Source of the DNA: Opisthocomus hoazin
Lineage: Eukaryota > Chordata > Aves > Opisthocomiformes > Opisthocomidae
Reading direction: 5' to 3'
Length of the DNA stretch: 64,000 bases
Assembly: GCF_030867145.1 (NCBI RefSeq)
Contig: NC_134414.1
Span: 75,754,504 to 75,818,503, forward strand
The notes under the pieces are model-generated. The model saw only the letters and a program-made list of their open reading frames with translations, did not search any database and was not told where the DNA came from. Positions 39,301-52,000 of this stretch are shown in pieces; the first letter of the stretch is position 1; every line of letters begins with the position of its first letter. A program made the translations under genes and the position numbers.

Positions 39301-42300
39301 TGCCTTTACTCTTGGGAATAATGACCATAGGGATGAGAGGAGGAAACTCTGTTGCTCCTGTGTTCCTGCGTTGTAGCATCTATGACTAAAGCAGAGACCA
39401 GGAATTACTTTGAAATAAAGCTGGTAGCCAATGATTTACTTACATGTATTCAATGTAATACATCCTTGAGTATTTCTGGGAGAAAAAGAGTCTCTCCTCA
39501 GCCCAGATTTTTATAAACATTAACTGTAGTCTGCCTGCTTCATCTTCAAACTAACTGCAGCTATGGAAGGAGCTACAGTAGTTAAACCATCTGAACAAAA
39601 GGCAGAACAGGCTTCCCCCTCTAGCAGAAGTTCAAGGCAGGAAGACAAAGGGGAAAGGTGAAATCACCTTTGTGCTTTGCTACCTGCTAGGGTGCAACAC
39701 AGAGGTAAACTAAAAGGAAAAAAAGAAACAGTCAGTCAGGGTCGTCCTGTCTGAGGTCATCGCATAGACTCCACCAGGCTGTAAGAACTCGTTCTGGGTT
39801 TGGGCTCAGAGCACGTGATCTTCCCCATCACATAAGCCTCTATCCATGAATTAATACAGTCATACATGTGTACATTAAAACATGAAACAGGCTGTATCTC
39901 AGCACTAGCTGACATAAAGACATGAAAGTGGGATACGGGAGGTAAAATATGAAAGGAGGAAAGTCTGCCAGAAAAAACTAGCCTCACAGTATGGATGGAA
40001 AGATGTGGTGGAACTAGAAAATCTGAGACAAGTTAATCACAAGGCAAGGAAGGGAAGAGGCAATGGGGAGTGCCAAATAAATTGACATTAACAAGCCAAC
40101 AGAAGAAGTATCACATAGTTACGCTTGAAAAGTAAAAAATGGTGCAGAGAATGCTTTCAGTGTATCTTACACCACATAACACTCAGATTGTTTTCTCTGT
40201 CAGCATGGGCATATAATAAACCAAAATATATCTACCACACTGTGGTGAACAAATACTTTTTCACAGCTACATTGCATTTGCCTTTTACTTCTGAAGCTAC
40301 AAAGTTTCCATAAGCAGGCCTCTGGCCAACTAATCTTTTTATTTTTTTTTAAACAAAAAGCAATCAGCACATCTGTCTCTATGGGAATTCTTTTACTGTA
40401 TGATAAAAACAAGCATGTTTTCCTATGTTTCCTTGCAAAAAAAATGTTTCCAAGGGGAGCAAACGGAGCCAAATTCAGCTTCAAAATAAAGTCCCACGAT
40501 AAAAGGATAAGCCACTGGGTGTCATGCTACGTTCAAGTAGTTAGCTAACAATTAACCACGATAACTGAAACCTTTCTCCCACACAAAGACTAAAATGCCT
40601 AAACAGTCATACTGAATGTGGTTGTTTAAAAGAAAGTATCAGGCAGATAAATGCTGACTCACAATCATCTGTTTTCACTTAAGAGTCTTTAGGAGTCTTG
40701 TTTAGTGGGAAAATACTCATCTTGAATATTGTAGCAAATCTCTGAAAAGAACTATGAAAAAGTGGCCAGAAATCGTAATGGCACATTTACAGAAGAAACA
40801 AAAAATACCAGCACAACTCCATGAAAAACAAGGTACTTTTCTGTAGTAGCAGTAGTACTGGTATTTTTTTTTATTTCAAAGCATATGAAATTAGGAAGTT
40901 GAAAAAAAAATCTACCACAGTTTCAGCATTTTTTCTTTATAATTTCTCTTATTCTGCATGGAAATAAGCGGGTTCTGTTTTTAAACATAAGTGAAAAAAA
41001 TCTTTGAAGGGAAGTACAGTTTTCAACACTACTCTGAGCAAGTCTAAGTCTAAACACAGCATAAAAATTTGACAATAATGATTATCTAATCTCTCTAGGT
41101 TCCTAAATTTATTTTTTAAAGGTTCCAGCCTAAACGTTATGCATTTCCAAAGAAGACTGATTCAATATCTACTAGAACAACAGTACCTCATCTGATGGAT
41201 CTATCCTGTTGTCCATTTTCATGGTGAGATCTCAGAAGAAGTCTCTAGTCAATGGAGGCTGTGGAAAATTACACTGCTGTGAACCCCACAGCCAGGAGAA
41301 TGAGACACTGCTCATACAGAGTTTTGCCAGCCCTTCTCAAAGAAAAAGGTACCATGAAATGCTATTGCAAATCTTTCACTTTAAACACATGTTGCTCTCC
41401 TGGACCTTGCTTTCTCTCCCACCAACACAGTCCAATGAAGAGTATATTCTACAGCAAACACACTTCTCAGACCCAGTTGAAAGAAATTCAGTGACAGACG
41501 CTATCTTGGCAATAAAGATATTGTAAGAACCTACTTAACTCCAGAAAATAACAAAAAAGAAGCAAGCAGAATTCACATTTGCATTCAGATGATGCTTTTC
41601 AGGGCCAGAGACTGAAAACTCTTGACATTTCAGATCACTTTGAAAAGGAAGCAAGCATGTCATTTTCTCACAGTGATGTGCATAGAACAACGGATCAGCG
41701 TCCAGAAATACCAAGCTACTTCCAAGCAGTCAATATAGCCACATGCCTCTATTTTTTTCTTTCACAAGTAGACAAGATGTTAATTCTAGCCATTAGCACC
41801 CGGTCATGTTTCAGAACTGGCCATTTCCCACTGTGTCCAGGATACCCAGCCCACGCACAGTCCTTTGATAGATTCTCAGTGAATTCTGTGCTTGCAGTTA
41901 GCACAGCTGAGTCACTGAATGAGAACATCTGGTTTCCAGAGTAGCAGCACAGTCTAGAAAGCTTCCAGTTTGCAAGAAATGTGAAATACTTTCAATTTCC
42001 TGACCATTTCAAGAGACTATGTTAGAACCACCCCATAGTCTAGATATCGCAGAATTATTCAACAAATGCCTAAAACACCACAGAATCCATTCCATTTGCT
42101 GAACACATTTGGTACCAACTGTTCAGCTGAAACACATTTAGTGTTGTGAGGAGTTTTAAATATACCTGCTATGTCATGTATTTCCCCAGCCCCTTCAAGA
42201 AGAAAAGATAAGGCATGTTGCTCAGCGGGGGACCCCAAAAATTTCACAGTGCATATTCTTGCAGTAACGAGGAAGACAATCACAGAGAGTCAGCAAGAAG

Positions 42301-42663
42301 AGGAACAGAATGACTAGGAAAATGCTTACAACAGAAACAGATTTTTAATTTACCAACCGTAGTTTCAATTTTAAAAAATGGACTTCACAGCTGCTTCTCC
42401 AGTGGATATTACATTTATGTGGACCACGACTATTTAATAGTCTACCACCATCATCAGTGTTTACTTCCCATATCTCTGAGACTAACACAACAAATTGTGT
42501 CACTATCCAAAACCCAGAACAGAAATAAAGTTGCACAGAGTTTTTCTTCTAGGGTGTAATCTGGGGAAGGGATGAGTAGTTTTTACTCCTTGAAGAAAAC
42601 ATTTACTTTGTAATATAAAGAACTTGTGTAAAAAACCCCACATTTCAGAATCACCTACTCAGT
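24375..42663. other. Intergenic DNA between IL1RL1 and IL1R1
   Basis: No Ig, membrane or TIR exon could be recognised on either strand. Frames of up to 150 residues (for example at 34306-34758, minus) show no known motif. There are AT-rich and purine-rich stretches, short trinucleotide repeats near 30918 and 36259, and a possible LINE relic near 31970-32330 (GATCTAGCTCAGTACTG). IL1RL2 would be expected in this interval by mammalian gene order. Confidence 0.55.
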
Positions 42664-42669
42664 TTTATT
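42664..42669 (-). terminator. AATAAA polyadenylation signal close to the IL1R1 stop
   Basis: A canonical AATAAA on the minus strand starts 14 bases after the stop codon. About 30 bases further on is a G/T-rich run (TGTGGGGTTTTTT) of the kind that sits beyond a cleavage site. This would give an unusually short 3' UTR; a longer form using other signals is possible. Confidence 0.5.
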
Positions 42670-42683
42670 TTAATAAGTGCATC

Positions 42684-43075
42684 TTAACTTGCCTTTGCTG
42701 CAGAACTGGTCGAAGTTAGGGGCAACAAATACACTTCAGAATAGGATACCTTTTTCCTGGATGGCATTTGATAGCGCACATTTTTCCAGAATCTCGTATC
42801 TGCTGAACAAGATTTATCTGAGAAGTCCCCTTTCCATTGGATAGCTCCATGTTTTTGCTTAATGTATTTGATTGATTCTGGGATGCTCGTGTAGTCCTGT
42901 ATTTCACCCATTTCTATAAGAATCACTTGAATCCCATCACGGATGAGAGCATTATACATAGCTAGTTGTTGTTCAGAGGTGTCTTCTAACAGGCAGCAGC
43001 TTGATGTTTCTGATCCCAAAATAATCATCAGTCTTCTGCTTTGCTTAAGGGTTTCATCAGCAACATTGACCACAG
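42684..43075 (-). CDS. IL1R1: IL1R1 last coding exon: rest of TIR and tail
   Basis: 392 nt to a TAA at 42684-42686. It codes [39 protein letters not shown] and the box 3 motif [10 protein letters not shown], then a tail of about 27 residues. This is the most strongly conserved part of the gene. Confidence 0.95.
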
Positions 43076-46000
43076 CTGTGAGTAATGAAGGAACAATCAA
43101 AGTTTGCATAGCAACTTCACAACTGAGGTACAATATTTCTTAATTTTAAAATTGCACATATATGGAGCAGAGACTAGCTCAGAGGACTGGTATGTTTAAG
43201 ATCTCTCAACTGCCATTTATTATTCATGATTCGTTGCACGAAATTCTTGACAAAAATTGTTTTCTTCAGTTCTCAGGAGCAGATATTCAAAGAACCTCAA
43301 CAATATTACTAATGCTGCTGAATCGTCATTTGTTCATCACTAAAACGAAAGTGCAGGTCTGCATAACATCAGAACACATTTTTTTGTAAGAAAGCAAAAA
43401 TATTTAAAATTAAAAAAATGTTCATTGGACACTTGGACAAATGGACAAATTATTGATTAAAAATAAACAAATATAGCTTTATTTTCAAAAAAATAGGTGG
43501 TTTTTAATTGCATAAATAATCTTCTAATGCAAGAGCAATGTGTCAAAAGACAACCTATTAACTCTATTAATTAAAGCATACCTTCTCCCGGTAAATCATC
43601 CCTTCCTAATATAAAGAGATTATATCCACATTGTTGTTCTAAGACATCAGGGAGTATTGTATGAACAAAGGTTTCCAGACAATAGAAGCTTCTGCCTTGA
43701 CTGCTTTTTGCATACAGGACATACGCATCATAGATTTTCCCATCTAAAACAAATACAAATGTTTATATTAAAAAACTAAAAACCAACATGCCTTTATTGC
43801 AAGGTTTCATTTTGGACTGTTGAAAAATAGCCATGTGGGGCTGATTCACCTATCTGACAGAATAACATCAAAGCACTGAAATGGCCTGCAGATCAAAAGA
43901 AAGATGATCAGCCACAGAACCTGACCTCTTTTCCCATCATGGGGACAGGTGTGCCAGCAAGTGAGCTGGATGCAGGACCTGGGACCTCCAGAAAGGTGCC
44001 CCCAACCCCAGAGGTGCCAAGACATTAAGGAAGTGTCCTCTTGCAGGACATTCTTCACCACCTCTCCTGAAACAAACTCAACATCAGTTATCTCCACTTC
44101 TGGCTAAACGTGAGAGAGAGTGGAAAATGGGAACTCTTTCTTGTAATAATTCTGTGAGGGAAAGGCAGTAGAAGAAAAGGCCAGAAGGCAGCTGAGGTTC
44201 TGAGAATTAGAACTGCATAATAAACAGGAATGAAGAAACCAAACCAAAATCAGATTTAACTCAACAAGTTAAGTTTAGCTCAACAAGCCACAAAACATAG
44301 TTTCTTTTTTTTTTCTATTAAAGTGTTCTGGGAATAATGAACTTTAAACCAGAAGCTGAAATTACTTTTCTGTGAAAACATTTAGAACCACCATGAATAA
44401 ATGTTAACTATCTCAATGCACATAATCCATTTACTTTCAAGCTATGAGGAACTTCAGACAGTCTAATTCTGAGGGCTGCCAAACAAAATATCTATAACTT
44501 TGCACTTCTTCCAATTTTTTCACATCTGTCCAAGGTATTTGTCTACACACAGCAATAAAAACACATAAGAATCACAGAATAGAGAACTAGTAGTTTTTTT
44601 TCTCTTCAGCATGTAACCATCATATCTGACAGAATGTCAAAGGAAGTGTTCAGTAATAGAGAGAAGTTGGAAAAAAAACAAAATTAATTTCTGAGAAAAT
44701 GAGAGTCTGATTTCAATACAAATACTTAATGCACGTCTTTAAACAGCTAGTTTACAGGATGTAGCTCTGCTGACACCTATTGATCATCACCAGAGTGACC
44801 ACAAATCTACATGTAAAGAAACCACTTTACAGAAAAGCAAAAAGCAACATGCTGATTTGGGAAAACCTAGAGTTCTTTTTGACCTGCCACACCGTGACTG
44901 CCTTCAATACTATGCAGTGTTTATTACTTCAACTATGATTATATATTTTACCCATATGACGGAAAAAATACGCCAAAAAATGTATTTATGCATACCTGAA
45001 AATTCCTCAAGGAAATTCCATATACATTCTACTAAATAATCACTTGCTTAGAAGTAATGGCAAGTAAAAAAATTAATAGGTTAGTTATACTAACATACCT
45101 GCTTACACGCACATACCTTCCTTACTTGCAAAGGCACAGACAGAATTACGGTACCAAAGCACCAAGTCAATCTTGAAAATCTTGTAGATTATTAAAGTAA
45201 CAAATGCTAAAATTAACAAAGAGACAAGCCCTCCAGTCAGCCATCTTCGAAAATCAGGAACTGCACAAAAATATAGGAAGATTTTTCTTTTAAATGCTGA
45301 ATGTGTCCAAATCTGATCTTTTATACAAATGTAATACAAATTTGAATACCATATTTTTCATTTCCGTCTACCTACTACTTTAATAATGACAAATACAGTA
45401 CTACAGTGACTCCTCCATTCACAGGTACATGCATACATACAGCAAACTATAATCCGTCTGTCTTCTATCAACATAATATATGAGCATTTGGTATCAAAAC
45501 TCCTTCTGGGGAAGTCAACACCAGCACAGGCCTCAAAAATAACAGTATTTCTTACCTCTGTGTTTTAATATAACATATGCTGCAACCTGCCCAAAGGCAT
45601 TTGAAGCGTGACAGACAAACGGTTGTTCATAATCTTCACTATTCACTTCTGAAATTATTAGCTTCACTGAATACACAGGGCGTCCATCGTAAGAAGTTTC
45701 GTCCCTATGCAAAAGGTGACAAATAGAGCCATAAAACCACAGCCCTTTCTGGAATGGCTTCACCACTAACAGCTGCAGCACAACAATGGTTGTTTCCATC
45801 TGCAAACATCAACCACACTGCAGAATAGATGAGCAATTACATTACACGAAGGAAACCCAAACACTGGTTGGGCCTCTTACTGACATTTAGCATAGCTGTT
45901 GGAAAACATCAAGACGTTATCTTATCTGAAGCTGTGCTTCCCCAAAGGCATATAAGGTTTCTATAGGCTAAAGTACAAAAACACACCTCACAAACCTAGG

Positions 46001-49000
46001 CAAACCCTTGTTATGGGCTTCCCAGCCCCTGTAAGAGCAGGTGAGTAGCCCCAGTGCTTGGTGAAAGAGAAATTGCACAATGTGAAATGACACAGAAAGA
46101 GGCCCGGGTACAAGGGTGTCACCTTGTGACAAGCAGCTCTAGGACAGAGAAGACATCAAAGGTGGTGACCTACAGCAAACACCAACTCACAGCGTGATTT
46201 CAGCTGCAGGCTGTGGAGCCTAAACTGCTGCTTCACCCAGAGATCAGAACAGATGTGTAACAGCTATGGTGTCACGCTGCACCATTGAGAGACACCGACT
46301 ATCCCACATACATTGGACAAGCGCACAAAAACGCTCATTATGCTGCACATTCAGTTAGTCGTGTGCTGTGTGATCGATGTGTGAAATAAATAACTTTTTA
46401 ACCACCAGCAAAATGAGGGATACCACTACCTTGTTAACAGTAGATCTCAAATGCAAAATTATCTAACTGGTCTACTTTGCCTCAGCCAAGCACTATTCTT
46501 TCCTGAAAACATATTCTAGTTACCATTTAAAATGCAAAATAAAAGCTTGAAATATATAATAAAGGGCACATATAGGACCGCACGAATCACCTGCGCAAAA
46601 AGTTACAGTATTTTGAACACTGTAACAAGGAATGAATCAACATCACTAATGCAAATGACTAATGGTTGCAAAGACAACCATTTAACTGCTAGGAAGTACA
46701 CAAAATAAGTGCTTTCACGATGTCAATTCAGTGACTGTGTGCCTCTGCATTATGGCCCAATTGTTTATGGCATTACATTTCCTTATGACAGTACAGTATG
46801 TTACTTTTGTAGAGGGTTTTCTCTTGGTGAGCACTCAAAGAATTGAGCGTTTTATTTCCCCCTTTGTTTTATGATGAGGACTTATTTCTCACAACTCTAT
46901 TCTTACTCTGAAGAGATCACTCTAATTTCTTCATCAGTTTCTCGCTCATAGATAGTCCTTGAGAATCTACAAAAATGATCACATTTTTGATTCATTGCAC
47001 CACCATCAGATGAAGGCTGATAAAAAACCTGCAATTTTTAGTTCCCAACCTGTCATGCCTAACAAACTTCCAGATTGCCTTCTGCTCCAATCCTAGCTGC
47101 TTTTTCAAGTCAGGTCTAATGTCCTCTCTCCTAACTCCATTTAACCTGCTTTTCACTCTCACCTTCTCTCCCAGTTGCCCCTCTCACAGTTTACTCAGTA
47201 TAAGTCTGTTTTCCTCCCAAGCCCAAACTCGTCACTGGAAATCTGTCTCCCTTTTCTTCCTCTCACCCCACTTTAGCACAAATGTCCTCAACAAAGTCTT
47301 CCCTTAGCTCTTCAGCTGATCCCAGCTAAGCTTCTCTGACTTTGGGCTCTTAAATCTGGAAGTCTCAGTTTCTCCTGTAAAGCACAGGTTTGACCTCTTG
47401 CAACCTTTCAGAGAGGCAGATGCGAAGCGAAAGGAGAACACAGAAGAAAGAGACAGTCTGGAGATCATGTGCCTGGACATGCCTGATCCAATTGAAAGAG
47501 GTCTCTGCCAGGCCAGAGCCTGCTCAATAGAAACTGTATTACAATTATGAGACTCTAAGTCTACAAAACACCTTTTACAATGACCAAAAAGAGCACAATT
47601 GCATGTGAAGTCCACGTGCATGCTATATTTCAAGTTTCTACTTCAAAGCAGAAAGTGAATTAGAGGAGTCAAGCATTAAGAGTTTTTAAAAAGAAAGCTA
47701 TTTAAGAAAGTGAAAAGTGTTGCTAAATGTTTTAATGACAAAGGGAGAAAGTTCCACTTTGGTTGCCAACACTGTATTTTCTAATCTGAAAATATACTTA
47801 CTCATAAGGACTTGCAAAAATTCTGTTCATATAAAATACATCAACATACACACCGTTGCCTGTCCAAAACACCTCATACCCATCAGCACCTGTTGTATTG
47901 CAATCCACTGCAACCTGTGAGCCTATAAAATTGTGTTACAAAGTGAAAAGTTAATTTCCATACTCTAATTAAAGTCTATACAATTCTGTCCACAGACTCC
48001 CACACAGACCAGCTAAGGATGGTCCCACACCCGTCCAGAAAAGTTACTCTAACAGAGGGTCTGTATAGTCAGTGATCTGCAGTTCAGAAGGAGACTGGTA
48101 GGATGGGAGAGGCTAAATCCAGGATGAAGATGCCTCTCTCTGGGGCACCACTTTCACTGCAGATTCAAAGATGGATCTGTTCTTAGAATCTCTTCCAGAG
48201 TGATGGAAAGCAACAGATGTGACAGAGAATCACATGGGTTCCCTACAATTTTCTTCACATCTGAGAAACTTCCACACAGGTTTCCAAGGACTTTGGAAGC
48301 AACATGCCTTGTCTCTTTCCCTCTCACCCCCAAGCACTCCTCCTTCAGGAGATCAACATAGAGAAACTGAGCTGGTCACTGAACTAGTTTTTGTCAAAAA
48401 ACAAAAAAGCAAAAAAACCACAGAATAGGGCACTCCGCAGGTATAAATTTTTACTAGGACACAAAATCATTATTTTATTACTGAGAAAGCTACTTACCAA
48501 TTTCCACTTCAATGGAGTTGTTTCTTGGATAAGATATTTCCGGGGGCTTTTTTGGTGGGCTCACTAACCAAAAGAAAGAAAGTTCTTTTCAGAAAACCCA
48601 GGGCAGCTGTAGCCTGTTTTATGCTCTAGAACACAAGCACAACCTAAAAAAACCCTGTCCTATGGACAAGGTTCTCAGCAATTTTATAACACATCACTGG
48701 AAGTACAGTATCTCAGGTAGCCCCTACCTCTGACCTGAAACTATGCTGTTCTTTGCTCCACCTCTTCCAAAATGTAGTTCCACAAATCTCTACACACCCA
48801 TGGTAGCCTGGCTGCTCCATGGCATAAAAACTCTGTAACATTGCATGCATGGGTGCTGAGAAGGCCATGGGTAAATACCTACAGTACTACTCCTCTACAA
48901 TCTGGATAGCCTATCACCCAGCACCCCACAGATACAGACTGGAGGCAAATGCTTAGGAATGCAATTCTTCTATTTTAGACTTTTCCTATTATAAAGGGGA

Positions 49001-52000
49001 AATTTAATTTCTGTACTCTGGTTAAAGGCCCTACAATTCTTTCCACAGCACTGTCTATAAGCCAGTACAACACCAGTGGCCCCCTATAGATGTTTACATT
49101 AGGACTAGATGTATGACACTCTGGAAAGCCTATTTCTGTCTACAGGCTACAAAGGGAGAATAATCAACAGGTGGAGATCAAGACACGTGCATTAAAAATG
49201 TCTCAGTATCGCTAAATGAATCCCAGCTTGGAGGGTCCCTCACTGAATGCACATACCATTTCCAGCTGTCTCAGGCAGCTGTAGGATGTTTTGGAACGTT
49301 TGCTATCAGATATTCAAAGTTCAAGGAAGCTTCTCCATGAGCACAAATTAACAAAAAGAAAACATAAAGCATCCTTTTTCAGTTCCCCAGCAAAGCACAC
49401 AGGATTGCCCCGAATATATCCTCCCTCTTCTGAAAACTGGGCCTGCACTACTGTTTGGACCACATATCACCCATTTTAATGTAGACTTGCTCAGCTGGAG
49501 ACTTTAAAAACAACTGAGCTGCCATCAGTCATCTACAGCAAAGAGGTGATATCATTTTGCTTCTACTGAACAGTGGGAGCTGAAATTATACTGAGAGAAG
49601 TTGTAGGAACAGATTTTAAGACCAGAACAATTAATTTCATCTGATGTGACCCTATGGTGCTCATATTTTGTTTATCCACATCATACACGTATGACATTAT
49701 ATTAATATGATACATATTCATATCATACATATACATACACATATATACATACATATGTATGCATATATATATGCGCAGACACAGACAAAACAGGCAAGCA
49801 CAAAAAGAGACCATTAAATAGTAATACAATCTGTTAGTAATCCTGAAAATGTCTTTCATCAGCTGGCATGTAAAAAAGAGTATTGGCATTTCATACCTTG
49901 ATACAGCACAGCCTTTTCAGTGATCCAATATCAAGCTCATAATGCTGTGCTAGTAAAGGAGTTTGCATTTTACAGCTAGGCCTTCTTTTGTATTATTTTT
50001 TTGCACTGGTGGCCCCCTGACATAAATCAGGGTCTACTGAGCCAGACACACGATATCAGAGATCAGCAATTCTTGTGCTGAGGAGCTTAAAACCAAAAAC
50101 AGAAGAGACAAAGGTTTGAAGGAAACAGACAGGATACACAGAGTCGACATACTGCTACAATGTGGGCTGGGTTAGTTCGTTTTTCTGGCAGCAAGAGGAT
50201 GATGTAAAAAAGAGAGAAGTAAGATGGGCAGGACAGAGGGTGCAGATACAGCACAAAGTATTGTGCCTACCAAGCCTTACAGGGCACCTGCTGAGGGACC
50301 TTGTCAGCTGGTCTGGGCAGCAAAGCTTTGACATACTGCAGCTTTGAAAAGGGGAACAAATCTTTAACACGGTGGCAAAAACAGACAAAAATATATAAAC
50401 GGTCAGCATTTCCTTCCCTCATATTTAGGTGGGAACAAGTAGCCCCAAGCATATCTATCCCCAAATTGGGTCTTTTAGCTTTAGTCTTTAGATATGTGGA
50501 CAAAAATTTGGAGTCATTGTTGTGAACACAAGCACAGTGAAATGATCTACTTACCTTCTACAGTCAGACTGACGTCTCGTGAAATGTTATATTCTTTTCC
50601 ATTGTAGGTATATGTTGTTTCGCATGTATAGTTTCCTTGATCATGTACAGTCACATCGAAAATAATAAGATCACTGTTTGAGAAGGCAAATCTTTTCCCT
50701 TCCAGCAGCTGGCAGTCCTAAACATGTGTAGAGAACTCTGTTAATTCGTATCAATATCTCTTTCCACAGTTTGTCTCTCTTTAAGGCAATCTGAACTTTC
50801 AACGGACCACAGCATAAGGACGGATGCCTTGCAGAGGCTGAGGAAGGGGCGGGGGGGGGGAATAAAAAGCAAAACGTACTTCATTTTGGCTCTAAGTTTT
50901 TAATTCAAAGTACTCCATTTCCTATAGAAAACAACTTTCAATATTATAGAAGTAAGAAAGTGAAATGCAAGTGTCAGGATTTTTAAAAGTATTCATTAAT
51001 GAAGAATAGCTCAGTAATTATACTAAATTTTTTAAAGTACTTAAATACTCCTGGTACCATACAGACTGCATAGGCATGAGGCAGAAATGCTGTAGAAGGC
51101 ACTACGTTCTTGTACCAGAAAGAGCCTTTAAATACGTGTGAACCATACGGAACAGCGTTTATTTAATGGAACGGTATCCAGCACATAAAGGATACGCCAC
51201 ATCTCACAACTGACATAGTCCGTCTGTCTCCACACAAAAGAAATTCAGGACAGTGTGTACTGCCAGCAGCTAAAAAGATGACACCTGGTGGGTACGCAGG
51301 TCAGTGCCTCCTCACATCTAACCTGAATTTCTATCCTGTTAATTAAAAAACCTGTATACACCTTTAAAAGATAAAAGGTCTTAATCCTCTCCCAATTTGT
51401 TTTAAAAGCATTTTTCTCCCATTTACAAGAAATCTTTAGTTTTTCTCTTAAAATTCACAAACAACGGTGATTTGTATTTTAAATAGTGGACAGTCATAAG
51501 ACAGTATAAAACACCGCATTCTCACCTTATACCAACGAACAGGCTGAATATTCTTCTCATTCCTGAAATAATCCAAGTGTGGACACACAACCTTTCCAGA
51601 TGATAATGTGAATATCACCTCCTCTACAGCAAATTTTTCATTTAAACATAAACCATCAATCCTCTCAAAAACTGTTACTTTCGTACACAGTCTCCTGCAG
51701 CTTGTCAAATTCCTGCAATTAATATAACATAATTAAATTAACCTATTGGACGTATTTTCCAACTCAAAAATATATGGCATTTTTTTCAGAGAAGAAAGAG
51801 AAGATGAGAAGTTTACAGTTTCTCTAATAGATTCACTTTTGCCTACTAAGAAAAATACCATCAAACTAGACTTATTTTCCCCAACCTAAAGTTAGTTTTT
51901 TCAAAGGCGCTCTCCTGTCTTCATTAGTGTTTCTCTGACCCCAAAGTTCTACTTGCTTTCTAAAAGTTATTCTCTTTGCAACTCATTTCTGTAGCAACGT

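Noticed and set aside
44565..44585. AGAATCACAGAAT, resembling a CR1 3' terminus
   Set aside because: The sequence on either side does not continue as CR1; too short to call.
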